36,444 nucleotides of DNA, taken from positions 1-36,444 of the IMG/VR virus record IMGVR_UViG_3300032285_002215; one strand, given 5' to 3'. Made by a program: the position numbers and the translations under genes. The notes beneath the pieces are model-generated. The model was given only the letters and a program-made list of their open reading frames with translations, did no database searches and had not been told where the DNA came from. Source of the DNA: a virus. Within the stretch, counting starts at the first letter, position 1; each line of letters opens with the position of its first letter. Positions 29,503-36,444 of this stretch are shown one piece after another.

Positions 29503-30159
29503 CTACCAGCGCGTAACGCCGATGTCGTCTGGCTTCTTGAGTTTATAGCGGTTAAGAGTTTCCTTGTCCCTGTTGAGTAGTGTACGCGAAATGTGAACGC
29601 CACCCATGGACGGGTCGCCAATCATGTCTTGCTGACCAGCCTGGCGCGCGGCCCAAGCACGAACTGCCATGACTTCGGCCACTTCGTGGATCTCGTCTGG
29701 GGTATCAAACCAGCCAAATAGTCCAGTAATGACAATGTTGCTAAGGCCTGGGCAGAACCGTGGCAATGCGTTTCCAGCCGTTGGAACGTTGGTCATGATC
29801 AATTCCGTGTAAGGGAATCCAGGTTGCAAATCTAGGCCATTAGGTCGCAAGAAATAATCGGTTGACGGAATGTCGTAAAGGGGTCCGCCTGTGTACGCGC
29901 CGTTTTGCAATCGGCTGATGCTCCGAACTCCTTTTGGCAGCAACAAAACTCGTGGGCTGAGGGCATCATAGCCATCGTAATTTTGCGTTTGTGTTCCTAC
30001 GATTGGGGCCAGAATTGTTCCTGTGTATGACTCAATGTAGCCATTCACCTGATCGCAAATAGTTTGAATAATTGCATCGTCCGTGGTGTCGGCCGACGCA
30101 ATACCAAGGCGGGATTTTACCGCCGAAAGGACCGCGTAGGAACCATATGCTGTTGCCAT
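29503..30159 (-). CDS. Head-tail connector (gp6-like)
   Basis: The 218-aa protein starts MATAYGSYAVLSAVKSRLG and has the helical plan of phage connector proteins that sit below the portal: DDAIIQTICDQVNGYIESY, then a beta stretch with RVLLLPKGVRSISRL, and a C-terminal helix (VAEVMAVRAWAARQAGQ). The ATG at 30157-30159 has no clear ribosome binding site, in contrast to nearly all other genes here. It lies just after the UUCG hairpin, so its expression may be set by readthrough. Confidence 0.7.
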   Translation of the reverse strand: MATAYGSYAVLSAVKSRLGIASADTTDDAIIQTICDQVNGYIESYTGTILAPIVGTQTQNYDGYDALSPRVLLLPKGVRSISRLQNGAYTGGPLYDIPSTDYFLRPNGLDLQPGFPYTELIMTNVPTAGNALPRFCPGLSNIVITGLFGWFDTPDEIHEVAEVMAVRAWAARQAGQQDMIGDPSMGGVHISRTLLNRDKETLNRYKLKKPDDIGVTRW

Positions 30160-30173
30160 GTGTTGAGTATAAA

Positions 30174-30209
30174 GCAACAGGCCCAGGAGCGAACTCCTGG
30201 GCCTGTTGC
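30174..30209 (-). terminator. Strong hairpin with UUCG loop after the capsid gene
   Basis: A perfect 16-bp stem surrounds a UUCG tetraloop on the transcript (GGAG-UUCG-CUCC at the tip) and is followed by UUUAUAC. It lies 19 nt after the capsid stop. It could be a partial terminator that keeps capsid levels above those of downstream genes, or a stabiliser of the capsid mRNA 3' end. Confidence 0.75.
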
Positions 30210-30228
30210 GCTACCTGCTAATCGTTAA

Positions 30229-31575
30229 TTACGAGCGAACACCCGTAATAACCTCAACAGCGGTTGGCTGTACGGCCGCAATTCCGTGACGTGCGGTTGC
30301 ACGATACGCGGACTGGTCGGTCGCGAACCCGATCTGATCGGAGAACGCCAACTCAATACCCTGACGCTCAAGCAGAACCGCCTTAGAAGCATCAAGCAAG
30401 TACACGTTAGTCGTGTCGCTGCTCGTACCCACGGTGCGGTTAATTGCAATCTGCGTGCTTACATAGACAGGGATTCCCAGGAGCATGGCGCGTGGGCCAT
30501 TGCTCGTTGCGAACCCGCCGCCAAGCGCCATCGGGGCGTTGTAGCCCTGAGCCGCCGTAAGCAGGTACTGATTGTTTGTGTCCTTCAACTGCATGAGCGA
30601 ATTCAGAACTCGTGGGTGCATAACCCACGCGCCTGCTGCGCTCTGCGGTTCTACGTTGGCCAAGCGTAGGTTATAGATAGACGAATAGAGGTCGTCAAAC
30701 GTCAGTGCGCGACCGTTGGTTCCCAATGAAGGGCCAGAAGTCGTGCCGCTGATGGATGCGAGACCAACAATTTCGTTACCCGAACCAGTACCCTCAAGAT
30801 GCTGCTGATCAGCAAAAAGGGCCACGTCGCGAATCAAAGTCTTCGTAATGAACTCGTTCCATGCAGGATCTGCATCGGCGAGCAACTCATTGCTGAAGAC
30901 ACGATAGCCGTAGGCCTTCTTGATGGTAATAGACTGCTGTGCGAACGTCACGTCCTGTGCCGTAAGCGTGCCAGCCTCTGCGGCCGTCGCGCCGCCTGCA
31001 CGCGCGGACTCGCGCGGCAGGTAGACAAGGTTTGACTTCACAGGCATCGTCGTCAGGCCAGGCAGATTCCTAAACACAATGTTAGGAACCAGCGCGTACT
31101 GGAACGCATCCTGCGCGTACATTGGCGGAACAAGGAATCCACCCGTTGAACCGCTGCCCTCGGCTGCTGCCTTGATGGCGGAGTCAACGCGCTCGGCATG
31201 CTTGGTCTCACCCATTGCAGAGAGGACCTGGCGGGCCTCGTCTGGGGTCTTAGGCCAAACAAACGAACGGTACGATGGCTCGTTGGCCGAATCATCTCGG
31301 TCAGCGGCATCCTTATATCCAAAAATTTCTGCTGCGGTCTGCGCGAAATCTCGCTCAAACTCAGCACCCTTGATCGCCGCGCCACGGTACGCCGACTTAA
31401 CGGCCTTACCCAGGCTTGGCAGACCATAACCACCGCGATTGAACGCAGCGGCCTTAGTTCCGATTGAAGGGCGGGCCTCTTCGTCAACTGTGTTCAAGCC
31501 CTTAACGGCCTTGGTAACAGCCTTAGCGACGAGAGACTCAACCTCGTTCTCGGAAAGAAAATCGTTATCTGCCAC
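30229..31575 (-). CDS. HK97-type major capsid protein
   Basis: The 448-aa protein starts with GTG after GGGAGTAAATC. The N-terminal about 145 residues are helical and charged (SENEVESLVAKAVTKAVKG), like the delta/scaffold domain removed by the protease. The core has the HK97 pattern: GSTGGFLVPPMYAQDAFQY, SNLVYLPRESARAGGATAA, KAYGYRVFSNELLADADPA and a C-terminal FATDQSAYRATARHGIAAV. Mature capsid probably starts near GSGSTGG. It lies after the protease gene, separated by a 160-nt gap with a hairpin. Confidence 0.9.
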   Translation of the reverse strand: MADNDFLSENEVESLVAKAVTKAVKGLNTVDEEARPSIGTKAAAFNRGGYGLPSLGKAVKSAYRGAAIKGAEFERDFAQTAAEIFGYKDAADRDDSANEPSYRSFVWPKTPDEARQVLSAMGETKHAERVDSAIKAAAEGSGSTGGFLVPPMYAQDAFQYALVPNIVFRNLPGLTTMPVKSNLVYLPRESARAGGATAAEAGTLTAQDVTFAQQSITIKKAYGYRVFSNELLADADPAWNEFITKTLIRDVALFADQQHLEGTGSGNEIVGLASISGTTSGPSLGTNGRALTFDDLYSSIYNLRLANVEPQSAAGAWVMHPRVLNSLMQLKDTNNQYLLTAAQGYNAPMALGGGFATSNGPRAMLLGIPVYVSTQIAINRTVGTSSDTTNVYLLDASKAVLLERQGIELAFSDQIGFATDQSAYRATARHGIAAVQPTAVEVITGVRS

Positions 31576-31608
31576 GATTTACTCCCATCTATTGCGGACC
31601 CGAAAGTC

Positions 31609-31623
31609 CATTGTTAAACAATG
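31609..31623. other. Short palindrome before the capsid gene
   Basis: CATTGTT-A-AACAATG is a perfect 7-bp inverted repeat about 35 nt upstream of the capsid start codon. It could be a binding site or a small RNA structure. No clear -35/-10 promoter pair surrounds it. Confidence 0.4.
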
Positions 31624-31644
31624 CCTATCAGGTCGCCCGATGGA

Positions 31645-31668
31645 GCGTCAGCGTTAGCGTTCGCGTTT
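31645..31668. repeat. Short hexamer repeat GCGTNN
   Basis: Four consecutive copies (GCGTCA, GCGTTA, GCGTTC, GCGTTT) lie in the gap between protease and capsid. It is too short to interpret further. Confidence 0.5.
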
Positions 31669-31686
31669 TCGGCCTCTCCGCTTAGA

Positions 31687-31716
31687 CACGAGAAAGCCCA
31701 CACGGGCTAACTCGTG
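31687..31716 (-). other. Hairpin between protease and capsid genes
   Basis: A two-part stem (CACGAG with CTCGTG, then AGCCC with GGGCT, separated by an AA/AA internal loop) lies 19 nt after the protease stop. No U-run follows. It may separate capsid expression from the upstream head genes or protect a processed mRNA end. Confidence 0.65.
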
Positions 31717-31735
31717 TTCGGAGTGTAACAGAATC

Positions 31736-32797
31736 TTATGAACGCTTAATGCGCAAAGACTTTGGGAATCCAGGAACGTCGTAACCGCTCATCCAATCGT
31801 TGTATTTTTCCATATGAATATCGTGAGCCGATGGAGCATAGGCAATGTCCCATGCGTGACCCGAAAGCAACTTCCAAACGTTTCCCAATTTTGTAAGTTC
31901 CTCTGGTGATCGGCTTATTCCGTGATCGTCAGTAATTTCACCGTGCTTTTCGGCAACGCCTGATTGATGACCATAAAGAGAACCAGCATCTCTTATGTTT
32001 GCCGCAATTGTTTGAGCCTGTTGGTCGTAACCTTCCTTTTTCAATTGAATCAATTTTTCAAATTGTGATCTCATTGATTCTGTTTGAGTTGAATGAATGC
32101 CAGATTTTTCTGCAAGAGAAATCAATGCATTGCCCGCTTTTTCGCTTTTTGGGCCACCGTCAAAACGCCCGTCAATTCCATGCTTTTCTTGATACGCAGG
32201 ATCATTTCGTCGGTTCATTTCGGCTTCATTAGAAGCCCTTGCTCCGCCGTCGGAATGCGCCCAGTTTCCATGCTCGGACTGGTCATGGTCGCCGTGCTTA
32301 GTGCCAAACAGCGACTTTACATGTGCTGCGGCCGACTTGTTGGCTTTCACAATGTAAGCATTTGGATTGGCTGGGTTTGGCGTCAGGCTCAACTCAACCA
32401 ATGCCCACTTAAGGATTTCGCCCGTCTTAGATGACACCTTTACCAAGTGGCCCATAGTGCCAGATGAAAAGCCAAGAGCATCCTGGTTTACCAATTCCTT
32501 AATTTCGTTGATGTACTCAGATCGCGCGTCAAGTTGTGCGCGAACCCATACGCCGCCGTCATCAATTCGCTTGACTCCCCAGCGACCAATAACTGCCGTG
32601 TCAACATTTGAATCTAGACCATGCTGATACAGCAACGGGCGTTGGCCCTCTGGAATCAGGTCAAGTGCAAAATCTGTTTTCTTGCTAAAGAATTGACCGT
32701 GTAAATCCTTGCCCTTAATTGGGCCGCCAAAAGGAACGCCATAGCCTTCAATTGTAAGACCACCGTCTGCCGTCGCCGCGATCTTCAAATGCTTCAC
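31736..32797 (-). CDS. Prohead protease (HK97/S78-like) with tagged C-terminal extension
   Basis: The 353-aa protein starts with GTG overlapping the portal stop (GTGA) after GAGAGGAGCAACAAA. Residues 1-165 have the HK97-type protease pattern: IEGYGVPFGG, LLYQHGLD (His59), LGFSSGT (Ser111/112) and LVELSLTPNPANP (Glu135). Such proteases enter the prohead and trim the capsid scaffold domain. Residues 165-353 are an extra region containing HVKSLFGTKHGDHDQSEHGNW, a diverged copy of the polyprotein tag (172-179), and a later HGIDGRFDGG. The remainder is helical and unrecognised. The tag on a protein known to enter the head is key to the cargo hypothesis. Confidence 0.85.
   Translation of the reverse strand: MKHLKIAATADGGLTIEGYGVPFGGPIKGKDLHGQFFSKKTDFALDLIPEGQRPLLYQHGLDSNVDTAVIGRWGVKRIDDGGVWVRAQLDARSEYINEIKELVNQDALGFSSGTMGHLVKVSSKTGEILKWALVELSLTPNPANPNAYIVKANKSAAAHVKSLFGTKHGDHDQSEHGNWAHSDGGARASNEAEMNRRNDPAYQEKHGIDGRFDGGPKSEKAGNALISLAEKSGIHSTQTESMRSQFEKLIQLKKEGYDQQAQTIAANIRDAGSLYGHQSGVAEKHGEITDDHGISRSPEELTKLGNVWKLLSGHAWDIAYAPSAHDIHMEKYNDWMSGYDVPGFPKSLRIKRS
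32261..32284 (-). repeat. Tag copy in the prohead protease (residues 172-179)
   Basis: Encodes DQSEHGNW, preceded by KSLFGTKHGDH. It is diverged from the polyprotein consensus but keeps DQ, HG and an aromatic residue, and is most like tag copy 6. A second partial form, HGIDGRFDGG, lies about 34 residues later. Confidence 0.7.
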
Positions 32798-34362
32798 TTT
32801 GTTGCTCCTCTCAATCCAGCGTATTCGTCTTCTGGAACACCGTTTGCAATCTGCTTGCCAGAATAACGCCTTTTGATTCCAAGTTCAATAGCCTGGCGCT
32901 GCTCTGTCGTCACTGGGAATCCTACCATCGCCTCAGCATTTAATGTTCCCGTGCTAACAAATTGTTTTACTTCAGGGTGACCGTACAGCCTGGTCTGATC
33001 CATAAACCAGGCCATGATTGGCGGAGCATCCACAACGTTGTCTTCCTCAACGGCCACTTGCTGCTGCGGAATGCTGTCAACTTGTTGTGGCGTGCGACCA
33101 GCCAAACCTTCTTGCGGCGTAAGTCCGCCTGTAAGCAATGGAATATCGCCCCAGGAAACTGGAGCGCCCAGGCCAAAGTGCGCGCGAACTTCGTTTGGCG
33201 TCACTACCCGTCGGTCCATCAATTGCGTCCACAATGCCAACTCTTCTTGTGGCGTTGGGCGCAACGCTTCAATGCTAGACACGTCAAACTGAACCGTCAG
33301 CCGTCCATCCTTATCAAAATCTGGTGTAAGCCAGGAATCAAAAATGGATGCAACAAATCCCAATTCGGATTTCATTCTGCGCCAGAACACTTGTTCGGCA
33401 TCGCGAACTGAACGGTACACGCCCGTATGCTCGTCGTCTCCGACTAGTTGTAGGGGAACTCCCAAGGCGGCGGCAATGGCCATGCGGCTAATCTTTCGCG
33501 CCTCAATATATTTGGCGTCCTGTTCGGTGCTGCCCAATTGCTGCCATTCAAGTCCACCAGGAAGCACTGCGCTTTTGCCAGCATTTTTTGGTCCAGTAAG
33601 CGCGGCCAACACGCGCTTAATTGCTGACTGGTCTTGCGGGGTTAGGTCGCTATCTTTTGGCGCAACCCACGCGCCAACTGGTACTCCAAGATTTCGGAGC
33701 AAGGCGTTGGTGTGTTGCGACGCCATTACGCTGACTTCAATTTCGCGACGAATAGACGAAAGCGGAGATAGTCCACGCGTTCGGTCTACAAAGTTTCCTG
33801 GCAATCGGAACGCAATAATGTCTTTGGCTGGAATCTCTTCCTGTTCTCCAGGCTTTCCAGGTTGATAAATATACGAATCAATCCATACCTTACCCATTTT
33901 TGGCTTGATGTCTGTTGGCTTAAGGATGTACAACTCTTGTGGTGGCCCACCCAAACGGCCGCGAACTTTTCGGACGTAGGCTTCACCGTAAATAGACAAA
34001 CTGGCAATCAACGTTCCTCGGAAATCCGATGCCGACATGTTGTACGGATTAATGCTTTCAAGTAGCGCCTGGTATTCAGATGCAACTTCGTCATTGGCCA
34101 AATCTGCTGGAATTAGATTGTGGTCCTGGCGTACATACACGCGAAGCGGGACCGTGCCTGCGCTCATCGCCTTCAGTTTGATGCAGGCGTGTACAAACGG
34201 TTCGTCGGCTGCGGCCCTGGCCCAATCGCGTGGACCGTTGTAATCTCCTGACTGCTCATCAGTCATGCTAAAGAATGCCATCCAGGACGCAAGAGAATCT
34301 TTGCGCCCTGGATGAACAGCGTTCGCTGGGTTAGCGAAGTCTGGTAGTCGTCGCTCCGCCAT
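32794..34362 (-). CDS. HK97-type portal protein
   Basis: The 522-aa protein shows portal features: PFVHACIKLKAMSAGTVPL near residue 55-73, GTLIASLSIYGEAYVRKVR, the RNLGVPVGAWVAPKDSD region and VPLQLVGDDEHTGVYRSVR, ending in an extended Gln-rich C-terminus. It forms the ring through which DNA enters and leaves the head. The ATG is preceded by GAGGAGAGTTA, with TAATG overlap to the small upstream gene. Confidence 0.9.
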   Translation of the reverse strand: MAERRLPDFANPANAVHPGRKDSLASWMAFFSMTDEQSGDYNGPRDWARAAADEPFVHACIKLKAMSAGTVPLRVYVRQDHNLIPADLANDEVASEYQALLESINPYNMSASDFRGTLIASLSIYGEAYVRKVRGRLGGPPQELYILKPTDIKPKMGKVWIDSYIYQPGKPGEQEEIPAKDIIAFRLPGNFVDRTRGLSPLSSIRREIEVSVMASQHTNALLRNLGVPVGAWVAPKDSDLTPQDQSAIKRVLAALTGPKNAGKSAVLPGGLEWQQLGSTEQDAKYIEARKISRMAIAAALGVPLQLVGDDEHTGVYRSVRDAEQVFWRRMKSELGFVASIFDSWLTPDFDKDGRLTVQFDVSSIEALRPTPQEELALWTQLMDRRVVTPNEVRAHFGLGAPVSWGDIPLLTGGLTPQEGLAGRTPQQVDSIPQQQVAVEEDNVVDAPPIMAWFMDQTRLYGHPEVKQFVSTGTLNAEAMVGFPVTTEQRQAIELGIKRRYSGKQIANGVPEDEYAGLRGATK

Positions 34363-34589
34363 TAACTCTCCTCATTCATTGGAAGGCCGCATCTCCAACA
34401 CCAATTTTCATTGTCGTCTGGTAACTCTAATGGTACTTCACAACGGCATTCATGCGCTCGGATTACGCGATCATACCTGTGAACGCTCTTTTGGGAGGAG
34501 GTTGCATCGCCTGGCTCACGGCCATCACCATCGCGATAGCCGCGTCCACTTTCGCCGTCGTGTTCCCTCTTGGTTTCCTGATACGCCAA
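34362..34589 (-). CDS. Small CxxC protein overlapping the terL 3' end
   Basis: A TTG at 34587-34589 is preceded by CGAGAGGAGACGCAGG, a strong ribosome binding site. The 75-aa frame overlaps the last 127 nt of terL and ends with a TAA overlapping the portal ATG. Residues 36-75 include AHECRCEVP and NWCWRCGLPM, a zinc-ribbon pattern, while the first 35 residues are polar and constrained by the overlapping frame. It may be an assembly or regulatory factor made with the portal; this is unproven. Confidence 0.6.
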   Translation of the reverse strand: MAYQETKREHDGESGRGYRDGDGREPGDATSSQKSVHRYDRVIRAHECRCEVPLELPDDNENWCWRCGLPMNEES

Positions 34590-36136
34590 CCTGCGTCTCC
34601 TCTCGGCACAGCAACTGCCGCCATCACATGCCGCGTTAGTGCAATGTTCTTACTGGCATCGTAGCGTAGTCGTCGCGTCACAATTGATTGGAAAAGGTCT
34701 GCCGTCATTGGAACCATCCTGGCATCTGTTTGGTTGGTCTCAACCATGGCCAATCCCTGGTCCGTCAGCATTTGAGCCGATTCCCTAAATGACCATGGGT
34801 CGTAGCAAAACGCTGGCCCAAACTTGGTTCTTCCGTCAATCTTGACCATTGGGGCTGGAAATCGCTCTTTTAATTCCAGCAGGTAACGCCGAATTTCCTC
34901 AATGTCTACTTGCCAGGCCATGCCCATAACGGAATCTTTGGGATACGGATTTGCCCACACCCGTGACTCCACAATGATGTTGTCGCCTTGCTTTTGGGCA
35001 ATAACCACTGCGGAGGCGTCCCTGGTAATACCAACGTCAATGCCAACGGCCACAGGCAAGGTCGGGTCTAAGTTCACTCCCTCTTCAGCGCATGCCTGCC
35101 AGGAACCCATTGGCAACCAGGACTCTTCACCAGCATTTACCCATTGGCCCAAATGCAACCGCCGAAATTCAGACAGGCGTGTCGTCGGCTTGAACCGTTG
35201 CTGTCGCAAATATTGGTCACTAATCCAAGGGGCTGGGTTGCTCTTGCGCCACACCTCTGGGCTATCGGCGTCGGCGTCTTCTGGCGCTCCGTAGTGATAC
35301 AGCAAGAATCCATTTTCTGGATCACGAGCAATGCGTCGGTAATACGGCTCGTCTTGGAACTGCTGGTCTGGGGCCGTTTCAATGACGCGGTTATAAATCT
35401 GGCCCAGGATTTGATCGGGGTCATAGCCTGGCGTGCTGATAGCGATAGTCAACGGCTCGTCTCGCGCCCCTGAGCCAGAAGTAAGCGCCGTGTACAGGTC
35501 GCCGTTTTGATGCGCCCACAACTCGTCAACGATTACGCACGATGGGTTGGAACCATGTTGTAGGCGGCCGTCGGACGCCACAACTTTGATGAAACCTCCC
35601 CCCTGAACATCTATGTGGTACTGCTTGGGAATAAGCAAACCTGTCAATTCTGCATTGTTTGCAATGAAGGCTTTGATCTGGCGAAAAATGACTGCCGCCT
35701 GATCCTTAGAGGCGGCGGCCACAATTGTCTGTGGTTCCTTGCCAGCATCTCGTAGCGTTTGAAAAATTGCCAGCGCTGCTGCCAGGGTGGACTTGCCTGA
35801 CTTTCGTGGCAACAGCAACATGGCTTCGGAATAGCGACGTTTTCCTGTTTCTGGGTCGCGGCTCAACACATCGTTGATGAAGTCGCGTTGGAATGGTTCT
35901 AGCCTAAGCGGCTGCCCTGAGAACTGGCCAATGCTTTGCTTGACAAAGACTTTGCAAAATTCCTCAAAAATTGGGCCGTCGGTTATGAGGCGGGGATTTC
36001 CTCCGACGCCCTGCTCATCAGGTCGCTGATCGTCGTGGCCTTTTTCAGGCGCGGCGTCCTGTTGGCCTTGTACCTGGCCTGGGATGGGGTGGCCGTTAGG
36101 CCCATTCTGCTGATCAAATTTTGATATGTCTGACAT
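34463..36136 (-). CDS. terL: Terminase large subunit
   Basis: The 557-aa protein has a Walker A-like PRKSGKST (about 110-117), a Walker B SCVIVDELWAH with Asp204 and Glu205, and the nuclease motif PVAVGIDVGITRDASAVVI (Asp367). It packages DNA with ATP and cuts concatemers. The ATG is preceded by GAGAGGCAAGC and lies 154 nt inside terS, an unusually long overlap. The first about 50 residues are Gly/Gln-rich and poorly conserved in character, consistent with the dual coding. Confidence 0.92.
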   Translation of the reverse strand: MSDISKFDQQNGPNGHPIPGQVQGQQDAAPEKGHDDQRPDEQGVGGNPRLITDGPIFEEFCKVFVKQSIGQFSGQPLRLEPFQRDFINDVLSRDPETGKRRYSEAMLLLPRKSGKSTLAAALAIFQTLRDAGKEPQTIVAAASKDQAAVIFRQIKAFIANNAELTGLLIPKQYHIDVQGGGFIKVVASDGRLQHGSNPSCVIVDELWAHQNGDLYTALTSGSGARDEPLTIAISTPGYDPDQILGQIYNRVIETAPDQQFQDEPYYRRIARDPENGFLLYHYGAPEDADADSPEVWRKSNPAPWISDQYLRQQRFKPTTRLSEFRRLHLGQWVNAGEESWLPMGSWQACAEEGVNLDPTLPVAVGIDVGITRDASAVVIAQKQGDNIIVESRVWANPYPKDSVMGMAWQVDIEEIRRYLLELKERFPAPMVKIDGRTKFGPAFCYDPWSFRESAQMLTDQGLAMVETNQTDARMVPMTADLFQSIVTRRLRYDASKNIALTRHVMAAVAVPRGDAGWRIRKPRGNTTAKVDAAIAMVMAVSQAMQPPPKRAFTGMIA

Positions 36137-36444
36137 GCTTGCCTCTCAATCATAGCCGCTGGGTGCGCTCCAATACCCTGCGATGTCTGAACAGTGATGC
36201 CATCCCTGGTAAGCATTGCGACAGCCTCCTGCCATCGCCCCCATGCTACAGCGGCCATGTGAATTAGTTGTGGCGGAACGTCGCCATCGCGACCAGCCAT
36301 GCGAATTTGATCTTCAAGCAAAACCAAGTGTCGCTCTGTTTCGGTCATTTCTGGCTGCGTGGTCTCCATTGACTGGCCTGGATTCTGTTGTAACTCTTCC
36401 TGTAACAAAGGGGGGTTTTCAGGTACAAAACCTGTGTAGAGACC
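35983..36444 (-). CDS. terS: Terminase small subunit, P27-like, 5' end at window edge
   Basis: The open frame runs from the right edge of the window to the stop at 35983 (153 residues). It has the P27-type helical pattern: TETERHLVLLEDQIRMAG, then HMAAVAWGRWQEAVAML, and TSQGIGAHPAAMIERQACQ. It binds the packaging site and positions terL. Internal starts (TTG at 36408, ATG at 36369) have weak ribosome binding sites. The frame is open at the edge and joins in phase to the fragment at 13-75, which supplies a strong start and would give about 174 aa. Confidence 0.8.
   Translation of the reverse strand, partial: GLYTGFVPENPPLLQEELQQNPGQSMETTQPEMTETERHLVLLEDQIRMAGRDGDVPPQLIHMAAVAWGRWQEAVAMLTRDGITVQTSQGIGAHPAAMIERQACQTYQNLISRMGLTATPSQARYKANRTPRLKKATTISDLMSRASEEIPAS

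Noticed and set aside
31614-31703. 29-aa frame in the protease-capsid gap (starts GTG, ends SGDLIGIV)
   Set aside because: No ribosome binding site, its start lies inside a hairpin, and its Asn-Ala part comes from the GCGTNN repeat. Left as unsupported.
34589-36136. terS-terL overlap as a frameshifted or misassembled fusion
   Set aside because: Both genes keep complete family motifs, and terL has its own ATG with GAGAGG, so two separate genes with a long overlap fit better.
1-36444. Lysogeny module (integrase, repressor, attachment site)
   Set aside because: No recombinase motif or divergent repressor arrangement was seen on either strand. A lytic lifestyle, or lysogeny genes missing from the contig, remain possible.

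Overview
The window is one nearly gap-free block of tightly packed genes, all on the minus strand, and reads as the genome of a tailed phage with siphovirus (HK97-type) architecture. It has a P27-like small terminase, large terminase, HK97-type portal, prohead protease and capsid, a tail tube, a frameshifted tail chaperone, an 829-aa tape measure, a tail fibre with an S74 chaperone end, and no sheath or baseplate wedge genes. No integrase, repressor, tRNA, rRNA, CRISPR array or DNA polymerase was found. The first 12 bases match the end of an Illumina adapter, so this is a raw assembly contig. When the two ends are joined after removing the adapter, the small-terminase reading frame becomes continuous and gains a start codon with a strong ribosome binding site. 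This suggests a circular or circularly permuted genome of about 36.4 kb.

Layout in the direction of transcription (high to low coordinates): packaging and head (36444-28767: terS, terL, a small CxxC protein, portal, protease, capsid, head-tail connector, a Dps-like ferritin and a 69-aa protein); two giant multidomain genes (28766-21652); tail (21764-12664); lysis and host-envelope genes (12667-9646); a metallophosphoesterase (9396-8203); then, after a gap with a perfect TATAAT box, an early/replication operon of about 20 mostly small genes (8049-65). The early block includes a RecB/Cas4-like nuclease, a putative annealing protein, a replication initiator-like protein, a resolvase-like nuclease, an RlpA-like secreted protein, an HNH nuclease and many small CxxC proteins.

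The most striking part is the pair of giant genes. Polyprotein A (1497 aa) and polyprotein B (874 aa) are strings of separate enzyme-like domains: five ADP-ribosyltransferase-like, two GNAT-like, one ParB/Srx-like, one HExxH metallopeptidase and one unrecognised. Each domain is preceded by a nearly invariant tag, KSxKYSEDQERDDHGRF. A diverged copy of the tag sits in the C-terminal extension of the prohead protease, a protein that must enter the prohead. I infer that the tag is a capsid-loading and possibly processing signal, and that the phage carries a set of effector enzymes in its head for ejection with the DNA. The Dps-like protein encoded just upstream may be a further head cargo.

The host is uncertain. 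Strong AGGAGG-type ribosome binding sites and a secreted protein with a long Thr-Pro linker fit several bacterial groups. Such linkers are common in Chloroflexota, but this is only a weak hint. Five of the main intergenic gaps each hold a stable hairpin 15-28 nt after the preceding stop codon.
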